NCBI GenBank assembly: GCA_030340625.1
Contig: JAOPHQ010005412.1
Coordinates: 346,907 to 410,906, forward strand
Source: Merluccius polli
Lineage: Eukaryota > Chordata > Actinopteri > Gadiformes > Merlucciidae
Direction: 5' to 3'
DNA length: 64,000 bases
Made by a program: the position numbers and the translations under genes. The notes under the pieces were generated by a model, which was given only the letters and a program-made list of their open reading frames with translations, ran no database searches and was not told where the DNA came from. Below are positions 55,490 to 64,000 of the stretch, piece by piece (position 1 is the stretch's first letter; each line of letters opens with the position of its first letter).

Positions 55490-57320
55490 AGATTGCTTGT
55501 GTGCTTGTAGCACAGTAAGATACGTGTGTGAAAATCATTGAGTGCATATAGCTGAGTTAGGTAGTTGCTAGTAGGCAGTTGATGCCTAATAAGTCTACAA
55601 TTCATTAGGCTAACTTCTGGACACCTTTATATGCTTCTTAAAATGTAAGTTAGAATCAACGACTATGCCCGGATACTTGAAGTGCTCAACAATACATAAA
55701 CCTCTCCTATAACCAGGAGGCTTGATGTGTGTTATTTCTCTTGATAGAAAAATATATTTGCTCATGTTAAGAGTAAGACAACAGTGAGGTAACCATATAC
55801 CACTTTTCAAAGCAAAGTTACGGATTGCTTTCCATTAAAAACAAAACATAGGTAAAAAGAGGGGATGAGGAATAAATTCAAAGAAACTATAAGAAGGCCT
55901 TTGTATAACAGCGAGTCTTAAAATGAAGTGTTTTAAAAGACGACAGCGATGCTGCTTGTCTGAGCGGCTTGGCAGGGAGGTCCTCAGCTATAACGTTAAT
56001 GCAATAACACAGGGATCCTAAATTACCTTTATTTCATCCACAACCCATTTTGTTATGTCCTAACTCTCACTAACAGCACCCTCCTAACATGTGTGTCATG
56101 TCGTATTGTACAGCATTGGCTGATTGATCAGACCTGTGTTAGAAAATGTTTTACATTACGACGGTAACACAATGACAAGCATTCACATACCACATTAGCT
56201 GCTCATTTCAAGAACCAAACTGTCACTGATATAAACCATATTTGTCTTTCATTGTACTGCATGGTATGTGAGTGAAATAATGTATCATGGCTTAGGTTGC
56301 ACTTTACTGACGGGTCTGAAATATGTCTCATTTAACAAGGACTGACAAAGACAAAGCGAAATACAGGTCAGAAAATGACCAACTCTTTAAGGGGAAGAGG
56401 TCTACAGCCAAGCAGGCCTGGGGGTGAGTTCCGTGTTTTACGTCTGTTTTCTAAATGCTATTTTGCTCACCAGCACAAGCACCTGCACTATGTGATAATC
56501 AATGCAATGTCGCACTGTCACCATTGTCCACGTAGGCTACATACTAAATATAGTGTATAGCTAAATATATGTGAGGATAAACCTTGCTCATAACATAGAC
56601 TTTGAATAATACAGTTCCACAGTTGAATATTGTAGCAGAGGACTCCACACACCCCATCAGTGGCTTTTGCTGGGGCCCTCCGACACAGGACACGGGTAGA
56701 TCTTGGTTAGGAATGCGTTTATTGGAGATGGCAAGATAGTATTTTCCGAGCAGATGTAACATGCTGCCATGACAGTGGCTCTCTCTTGTGTGTGTGGTGA
56801 TAGCTGGTTTATCCTGGGTGCTGCCATGGTTGCTCTGCACCACAGGTGTGCAGCCTCACTCAGCCCAGAGTCTGATCAGTCTGACTCAGGGCAGGTGAGG
56901 CTGTAAACCAGCTATTAACCACACACACTCCACAAATATGTTCTGGCATTGTCACTTTACTTTGAGAGATACCCTTTTACTAATCTTGAACATAACTATC
57001 TTGTGGCTGGGATCACACCAAGGATGTAATAAGTATACATGTTTTATAATCCACAGGGAAATCATAAGGATGCTGGCCGTGGAGGGACTGACCTCCACAT
57101 AAGTCTCAATTACATAATGCATCACATTGTAGTGGTTTCAGTGGTTTCACTTTTGCACAAAATGTAAAAAAATAAAGTAAAGCAAAATAAAACACAAGCA
57201 GACAATATAAAATAAACAACAATAAACAAACAGGTAAGGAGATGTTGGGAACTGGAATAATGACAACATCACATTAACTGATTTTCTTTAGATGACAATG
57301 GCACAACTTAAACTTAATAC
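55490..57320. other. No gene recognised
   Basis: A short minus-strand frame near 55810-55610 may be a reverse-transcriptase remnant (SKYIFLSREITHIK). 56630-56900 looks like a low-copy repeat with a CCCAGAGTCTGATCAGTCTG segment. Confidence 0.3.
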
Positions 57321-57337
57321 TACCTTATATATATATA

Positions 57338-57405
<68 letters not shown>
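57321..57405. repeat. (TA)n microsatellite
   Basis: Over 70 bp of TA with one CTG interruption. Confidence 0.95.
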
Positions 57406-57407
<2 letters not shown>

Positions 57408-57589
57408 CATAAACCAACACAAAAGGTCTCTGAGGGAGGGGAGCACCCCTGCAGCTGGTCTCCCAGAGGGTTTTAAAGGAGCCCTGGCACACGAGGCCCA
57501 GGTGTTACCAATGCTGCTGACAACCCTGCCATGGCCACGCCCACCTCCAGTACCTGAAAAGACAGCACAAAGCCACACATGTCACCTCC

Positions 57590-58480
57590 AATAGTCTGAC
57601 AGCCGGAAGACATTATAAGGTGAGTACAACATATTGAGCCATGACCCTCATTGAAGCTGTGCTGTCTGGGGTTCATGTTGTGCTGGCCTGTTGGATGAAG
57701 ACTTATGCATAACAACACAAATATATGAACACAAATTATAAAAATAACATAACGAGTTAAAACCTTTATTTAACTTTTTAATACATTAGAATTATTTAAG
57801 TCATCGTGTAACTTAATAGAGATAACCCAAGATCCATGATATAACAACAATAAATGACACCTAAACTCCACATAAAACAACACAATGAGAGTGAAATGAA
57901 AGGTACTGAAGTGAACACATTAATGATTCTAAACATGCTGGGAAGCAGAGCAGCCCTGGAACATGAACTAGGACTGTTTTCTCCATTTACAGCAGCAAAG
58001 GAGCCCCAAACAATCATTCAGCAGTATTTACAGTAAGCTGTGAGATATTTTAAACACTAAACTACTGCTTGCCACCATACTCACAAAGAAAAAGGCTCTG
58101 GCCACTAGGGAAGGGCACTGCCCCCCCCCCTATGGGTGTAAACACTACATACTTACACACATCACTTCCATACTAAATAAATTACTTATATTTGATTAAC
58201 CACTTCATTAGTCTATTTCTGTGTGGTTTAGCAGCCTAATCATGTCTTGTTCTCCCGCCAGATGCCTGTGAACTCACACTGGACCCAAACACAGCCTACA
58301 GACATCTCTATTTGTCTGAGGACAACAGAAAGGTGACGGACGACGTTGGAGAGGATCAGTCGTCTCCTGATCACCCAGAGAGATTTGACCACAGGTCCCA
58401 GGTGTTGTGTAGAGAGGGTCTGACTGGCCACTGTTACTGAGAGGTAGAGAGGAGGTGTTGCTATAGGGGGAGATGAACAG
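57590..58480 (+). pseudogene. finTRIM copy 1: leader exon and B30.2 only
   Basis: 57590-57825 matches the leader end and intron 1 of the copy at 59330-59550 (CATTATAAG, then GTGAGTACAACATATTGAG). At about 57830 it jumps to sequence matching 63628-63930. A PRY-SPRY exon follows CTCCCGCCAG at 58258: ACELTLDPNTAYRHLYLSED onward, with a TGA where the conserved Trp of YWEVE should be and loss of frame after 58450. The promoter upstream of the leader is absent, replaced by other sequence. So an internal deletion removed RING, B-boxes and coiled coil. Confidence 0.8.
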
Positions 58481-59222
58481 AGGAGGGGGGGGGGGGCATC
58501 CTACTAGAAAGCAGAGGGCAGGGGTTCCCACAGCACATGTTTGTGGGTCAAGCTGAGGCAGGAGCTCATCAATATATTTAGTGGACTACATTGGTTCACT
58601 AAGAAGCAGCTCTGTCTAAGACCCTTTGCCAAGCATGGTGTGAAAACAAGACCTTCAGAGAGATGAATTTGAAGACATGTTGCTCATCATCACTATGAAG
58701 TGGCTGCTGGTCGGTATCTTCAGTGTATTTTAATCTCTATATTGCTGTGTTATACCGCCCCCTGCTGGCACTAGTGAGTTACAACAGCAGCCAAACATTC
58801 AGTCATTAGTCATGTTGCGGTTGAAGGGGTGAATACACAACATTGAATGAACACCTTAATATGAATTCAGGTTGGCCTTCATGCCATACAGATCACATGG
58901 TGTCCAGTTATAATGGAAAACCCCTACGGATGGATGGGTTTTATAAATGTGCTCATTCAGATCGAGGCTATATCTCTTAATAAATACCCATAATGAAACC
59001 TATTGTCTCTCCACACAGGTTGTGTATTGCTTGTGAAACCATTTGTAGTTTGCAGACAAATATGTCTACAAAAACACTGCTTTGCTTTAAAAGACCGACT
59101 AACCAAAGGAAAGCACACACAAAACACAGATAATAACAGTATAAGTATATAAGTATAATGACTTGTATCTTCATGTGTGTGTGTTGGGTGGGGGGGCGGG
59201 GCCACGTGGGGGAGAGAGGAGA
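58481..59222. other. No gene recognised; upstream region of finTRIM copy 2
   Basis: Intergenic sequence. A short G run lies near 58487 and a second G-rich patch at 59187-59215 just before the promoter motifs. Confidence 0.3.
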
Positions 59223-59352
59223 TGACGTCATATTCAGGAAACGAAACCGAAACCAAAGTAACACGACGTGGAGCCACTTCTCTCTTTCTGGAGACAGAGA
59301 ACAAGACTTTATAAAGTCAATAGTCCTGACAGCCAGAAGACATTATAAGGTG
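59223..59352 (+). promoter_or_regulatory. finTRIM promoter and leader exon (CRE, ISRE, TATA)
   Basis: TGACGTCA (59223-59230), then GGAAACGAAACCGAAACC (59237-59254), which holds an exact ISRE core GAAACCGAAA, then TTTATAAA (59308-59315) and a leader ending CATTATAAG before GTGAGT. Order and much of the sequence equal the NLR promoter at 24414-24536. The ISRE is better here than in the NLR copy. Many finTRIM genes are induced by virus or interferon, in line with these sites. Confidence 0.75.
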
Positions 59353-59573
59353 AGTAACAACATATTGAGCCATGACCCTCATTGAAGCTGTGCTGTCTGG
59401 GGTTCATGTTGTGCTGGGCCTGTTGGATGAAGATGTATGCTTAATAACACAAATATATGAACACACATTATAAAAATAAAAATAACATAACAAGTTAAAA
59501 CCTTTATTTTACTTTTTAATACATTAGAATTACGAATGTCACCATGTAACGTAATAAAACATGTTTTCTAGGA

Positions 59574-60660
59574 ATGGCCTCTGCTAACACTTCCTGGTCT
59601 GAGGAGAGCTTTTCCTGCTCCATCTGTCTGGATGTGTTCAACAGCCCAGTTTCCACACCTTGTGGACACAACTTCTGCAGAACCTGTATTACAAAGTTCT
59701 GGGATGACCAAGTCCAGTACAAATGTCCTGTTTGCAATGAGCTTTTCCACATGAGACCTGATTTGCGGGGTCAATACCTTCATATCAGAGATAGTGGATC
59801 AGTTTAGAAGATGTGTACGAGTCAAAGAGCAGCCTTGTGTTGAACCAGGGAGAAGTTCCCTGTGACGTCTGCACTGGGGACCCAGCTGAAGGCTGTGAAG
59901 TCCTGCCTAGTGTGTTTTGTCTCTTTACTGCCACACCCACCTGGAGCCACATCAGAGAGTCGCACACCTGAAGAGACATCATCTGGTCGAGCCTATGGAC
60001 CGGTCTGGAAGACAGGATGTGTAAGAAACACGACCGACTTCTGGGGCTCTTCTGCCAGACTGAACAGGGTGTGTGTGTGTCAGTTCTGCACAGAGACGGG
60101 ACCACAAGTCCCATCCTGTTGTACCTCTAAAGGAGGAATATCAAGTGAAGATGCCCAGCTGGGGAAGATAGAGTCTGAAGTTCAGCAGATGATCCAGGAG
60201 AGAAAACTAAAGATTAAGGAGATCAACGACAGAGTCCAACTCAGCAAAGCAGACGCAGACAGAGAGATAGCCGAGGGTGTTGCAGGTCCTCAATGCTCTG
60301 ATGAGCTGCATTGAAAAGTGCCGGGATGATTTCAACCAAACGGTTAAAGAGAAACTGAAATCCACAGAGAAACAAGCTGAAGGGCCTCATCAAGAGAGTT
60401 GGAGCAGGAAATAAAAGGATCTGACCAATAGAAGCTCAGAGGTGAAGCAGCTCACACACACACTGAAGACCACCTCCACTTCCTCCAGACCTTCAGATCC
60501 CTGAGGAAACCTCCACACACCAGGGACTGGACCACGGTGGAGGTCCGCCCTCCATCATACGTAGGGGACATTGAGGAGATCAGTGGATGAGCTGGAGGAG
60601 ACAACTGAACATGGAGATGAAGAAAGAAGGTGCCTTACCTGAAATCAGCTCTAATGAAGT
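59574..60660 (+). pseudogene. finTRIM copy 2: RING, B-box, coiled coil with indels
   Basis: The start ATG (59574) lies two bases inside an exon after TTTTCTAG. Residues 14-57 form a C3HC4 RING: CSICLDVF, PCGHNFCRTC, KCPVC, as in TRIM E3 ubiquitin ligases. After about codon 64 the frame breaks. The B-box-like Cys/His segment (59880-60120) and coiled coil (60140-60460, EVQQMIQERKLKIKEINDR) are visible only by switching frame at least six times, mostly at single-base gains in short homopolymers. The coding part reaches a GTAAGT donor at 60661, with downstream intron like that of the NLR linker exon. The B30.2 exon is not in the window. Either a young pseudogene or a gene with assembly errors. 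Confidence 0.75.
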
Positions 60661-61094
60661 GTAAGTGTCCTGTTTACTTTGATTCATCACAATACACACT
60701 AACTATTCAGAAGGAAAGGTCCATCCACACAGCAGTAGGTTACGTCCGTTCATTTCAAATCCCTACTGGGGATTTAGAAATCGAACTTGTGACACCTAAT
60801 CATTCTGAATATTATTTGTATTAATATTATGTTAATTGTTGTTATATTATTATTGTTACTTAACAGCCTAAGTAACAGTAATTGATAACACCATAATAAT
60901 CATGATACTATCATCATAATTTATGTGTATTTTAATATTCAAAAACTTGATACAAAAATAATGCTATTATCATGTTCTCTTTCTTCTTCTTATTGTTATT
61001 AATTTATTTATTTTTTTTTTATCATTATTTAATTAAGGTTATTCCATTAGGCATAACAACAACATAATAATAATCATATCAACATGATTATAAC
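60661..61094. other. Intron of finTRIM copy 2, AT-rich
   Basis: The start matches the NLR intron at 45867. The rest is AT-rich with TTATTATTG-type repeats like the NLR intron at 46960-47380. Confidence 0.6.
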
Positions 61095-63060
61095 ATTTAT
61101 ATTTAGGGCATCAGACGCTTTTGTCCAAAGCGACTTAAGTATATATAATAAGATAAGTATATTTATATATAATAAGATAAGTATATTTGTCAGAAGAAAG
61201 TGCAACAATATATCGCTGTCGGTTCAGTAAGGATTTCACTAGAACAAGTTTCAAGCATGCTCGATTGTTAAGTTAACCCATTGCTAGTATACAACAGAGA
61301 TAGCTAGGGTAAGATGCTAAGATAATAAGTGCAAGATACTAATGTAAGTGCCAGGACATACAAACATACAAGAAGTGCTTAAGGGTTGTTTTTTTGGGGT
61401 GGTAGTAGAGGAAGGAAGCTAAGCAGAGTCCAGGTGAACTCTGAACAAGTCGGTTTTGAGTCTCTTGCGGAAGCTGGTGAGCTACTCTGCAGACCTGACA
61501 TCAGCAGGGAGCTTGTTCCACCATAGGTAGAAGTAGTTGAGCGGAGAGCTTGAGCTGTGGTGTGGGGTCTGTCTAGCGCTTGGATGTAGGTTGTGGCAGT
61601 TCCATTGACAGCCTTGTAGGTAGTACCATTGTCTTGAATCTGATGTGAGCTGCTACAGGGAGCCAGTGGAGGTCACCAAAGCGTGGGGGGGTCACATTGG
61701 AGCATTTTGGTAGGTTGAACACGAGTCATGCTGCAGCATTCTAGATATGCTGCAAAGGTTTGATTGCGGAGGCATGGAGTCCAGCCAGGAGTGAGTTGCA
61801 GTAGTCAAGGCGGGAGATGACGAGCGCTTGGACCAAGAGCTGCGCTGCTTCCCTCGGGAGGAAGGGCTGAATCCTGCGGATGTTGCAGAGAGCAAATCTG
61901 CAGGATCGGGCCACTCTGGTGATGTTGGCTGTGCAGCGAAGCTGATTGTCCAGTGCCACGCCGAGGTTCCTCATGGTTGCGGAAGGAGGGGAAAGAGAGG
62001 AATCGTTGAGTGTAGTTTACGTAACAGGGATAGGAGCAACCATGTGAAGTGATTACAGAGCCTAAAGATCTAGTATATAGGGAGAACTGAAGCGGTCCAT
62101 GTACTGAGCCTTGTGTCAAGGGAACAGGGTTTGGACAAGGAGCCATTCCATGTGACCTGGTAGGTGCGATTCGTCAAGTAGGATGTGAACCAGGATAGAG
62201 CAGAGTCAGCGATGCCGAGTTCAGCGAGAGTGGTGAGGAGGATCTGGTGGTTCATGGTGTCAAACGCCGCAGCAGGTCAAGGAGAATGAGAACTAATGAG
62301 AGGGACGAGGCGAGGGGAGAGAAGAGAACATGGAAAACAGTTTCCTGGGGTTGGAGGCAGAGGAGTTGATCTTGGTCCAGTAGAAGTTAGATGTGGCTGC
62401 TGACACAGTAGAGGTGAAGTCTAAGAGGAGGTGAAGGTAGCGAGAGAGATTATCTGCACAGTCTGATCTCTTCCATTTTCTCTGAGCTGCACGTAGCTCT
62501 GTTTAACAAGCCTGCAGAGATTTGGACAGCCATGGGGAGGGGGAGAAGATTGTGCTGGTCTGGAGGTCAGGGGATGGAGGGTCCAAGGAGGACGAGAGGG
62601 AGGATAGCAGAGTGGAGGAGGCTTCCTCGGTGGACAGAAGAGAGAATTGTTCAGGAGATCGTAGTGAAGAGAGAACAGATGAGGCGAGAGTAGAGGGAGC
62701 TAGCGATTTCAGGTTACGGCGGGAGGTGACAATATGAGAAGTAGGGGGGTGGGAGGTGGAGGACTTCAAGGGAGAGAGAAAGCAACAAAATAATGGTCAG
62801 ACATGGGGAGCAGGGTAACGGAGAGGGCCGAGGTACAGCAGGACCTTGTGAAGACAAGGTCAAGTTGGTTCCAGCCCTGTGGGTTGGCGGTTCCAGAGCA
62901 CCTGGCGGTTCCCAGCACTTGATGGTCTGTGTAGACACAGAGCGTTGGGGTAGTGCAGATTGGAAGGGGGGTGCAGTGCCATGCAGAAGGTCCAAGGTGG
63001 CATCTTCTCCTGTTAAACATCCTACGGTGATGGAAGTAAGGCACATAGTTACGATGAGCG
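61095..63060 (-). mobile_element. L2 LINE, about 2 kb, degenerate
   Basis: The 3' hallmark lies at 61106-61130 and the body extends to about 63060 on the minus strand. Visible parts: endonuclease end (LDLVFTRSCCTSALSVTLLP, MSDHYFVAFS), reverse transcriptase (TTLAELGIADSALSWFTSYL; FSLYTRSLGSVITSHG) and thumb (VQALVISRLDYCNSLLAGLH). The YADD catalytic box is lost and frames are broken. It lies within the finTRIM intron. Confidence 0.85.
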
Positions 63061-63106
63061 GCAGGAGATGTACTTCTGGGTCTCCCTGATGGGCTCCCTC
63101 GAGGGA

Positions 63107-63282
63107 CTCCCACAGAGAGACTCCCTATGTCTTTGTTCGACCCTAACCCTAACTCCCACAGAGAGACTCCCTATGTCTTTGTTCGACCCTAACCCTAACT
63201 CCCACAGAGAGACTCCCTATGTCTTTGTTCGACCCTAACCCTAACTCCCACAAGAGACTTCCTATGTCTTTGTTCGACCGGG
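63107..63282. repeat. 47-bp minisatellite with CCCTAA motif, about 4 copies
   Basis: Unit: CTCCCACAGAGAGACTCCCT, then ATGTCTTTGTTCGA and CCCTAACCCTAA. The last copy lacks the telomere-like part. 63283-63557 holds nothing recognised. Confidence 0.95.
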
Positions 63283-63557
63283 TCTTCGTTCGCAGGGGCC
63301 TGACACTACCAATGACGAGCCCTTAAGTACAGAGATGCTGCTCATGCAGTCTTAGATCCGCCCTACAATCAAGTCTATTGTCTACACCTGAGTGGCCGAA
63401 ACTGGCTGATGCCCACTTATCAAGACACTTAAATTATGCTAGCTATTGGAATTACCTCTGCCAATGGAAATGCAACAAACACAAGTTCAAAGTAAATTCT
63501 ATACTCACCAGCACAAGATATCATGCAGCCTTTTCTTCACCAACAAAATGTAACATT

Positions 63558-63606
63558 GTATAATCAATCTGGGGATAATCAATCTGGGGATAATCAATCT
63601 GGGAGA
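63558..63606. repeat. 15-bp tandem repeat, 3 copies
   Basis: GATAATCAATCTGGG-type units, directly before the duplicated finTRIM intron segment. Confidence 0.9.
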
Positions 63607-63627
63607 TCACCCCACACACTAAAAGAT

Positions 63628-64000
63628 CCATGATATAACAACAATAAATGACACCTAAACTCCACATAAAACAACACAATAAGAGTGAAATGAAAGGTAC
63701 TGAAGTGAACACATGAATGATTCTAAACTAATGAAGCAATGTCCGCCCCGGGCATGCTGGGAAGCAGAGCAGCCCTGGAACATGAACTAGGACTGTTTTC
63801 ACCGTTTACAGCAGCAAAGGCGTCCCAAACAATCATTCAGCAGTATTTACAGTAAGCTGTTAGATATTTTAAACTACTGCTTGCCACCATACTCACAAAG
63901 AAAAGGGCTCTGGCCACTAGGGAAGGGCACTGATCGGCCCGAGTCTTTGAGATTGGATCGGGACATCCCTACTCTTATTTGATTACCTACTTCATCAGTG
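63628..64000 (+). repeat. Duplicate of 57836-58220 (pre-B30.2 finTRIM intron)
   Basis: Nearly identical to 57836-58125, then a different 40-bp insert (ATCGGCCCGAGTCTTTGAGA onward, like a hAT end), then TTATTTGATTACCTACTTCA matching 58192. In the other copy the B30.2 exon begins about 40 bp after the point where this window ends. Confidence 0.85.

Noticed and set aside
58240..58531. Minus-strand frames over the B30.2 remnant
   Set aside because: The plus strand clearly encodes PRY-SPRY residues; the other strand is a shadow.
61692..61974. A host gene on the minus strand
   Set aside because: The sequence VQALVISRLDYCNSLLAGLH is the thumb region of L2 reverse transcriptase.

Overview
This window looks like teleost fish nuclear DNA. 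The signs are introns with GT/AG borders, an NLRC3-like NLR gene with FISNA, NACHT, LRR and B30.2 exons, finTRIM-type RING/B30.2 gene pieces, and a transposon mix typical of fish (Kolobok, hAT, Harbinger, Tc1, L2, BEL/Pao, many short elements). All product names come from reading translations by eye; no database search was run.

Layout. 1-2,540: first coding exon (minus strand) of a speg-like muscle kinase, then SINE-like repeats. 2.6-8.7 kb: microsatellites, a broken GIN-type integrase gene, and a 30-bp minisatellite of about 42 copies. 8.7-11.4 kb: dead Harbinger element carrying a hAT insertion. 11.5-16.3 kb: L2 tail, short elements, a 193/174-bp satellite with telomere-like motifs, and a 27-bp minisatellite. 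16.4-19.3 kb: ZBED-like hAT element. 19.7-20.7 kb: NLR fragment broken by two insertions. 21.8-23.3 kb: nested inverted repeats.

24.4-48.0 kb: one NLR gene with an interferon-type promoter/leader exon, an array of phase-2 N-terminal exons, a FISNA-NACHT exon, three LRR exons, a linker exon and a B30.2 exon. My 15-exon model is 3,798 nt (1,265 codons plus stop) with no frame break if one damaged array exon is skipped. The intron between LRR exons 2 and 3 holds nested TTAA-flanked elements, ending in what appears to be an intact 6.4-kb Kolobok transposon. That element carries a 9-exon THAP-domain transposase gene (747 codons) and a convergent 2-exon gene whose product resembles the cytoplasmic 'ballast' domain of the P2X7 receptor (203 codons).

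48-57 kb: mostly unrecognised sequence, a LINE fragment, a Tc1 element and a BEL/Pao remnant. 57.6-64 kb: two tandem finTRIM copies. The first lost its middle; the second has many single-base indels and its B30.2 exon probably lies just past the right edge.

How the genes relate: the NLR and finTRIM genes share a promoter/leader exon (CRE, IRF/ISRE-like site, TATA) and share the introns on both sides of the B30.2 exon. This suggests that two innate-immune families exchange both gene ends and may respond to interferon together. The most unusual unit is the Kolobok element with its ballast-domain gene.
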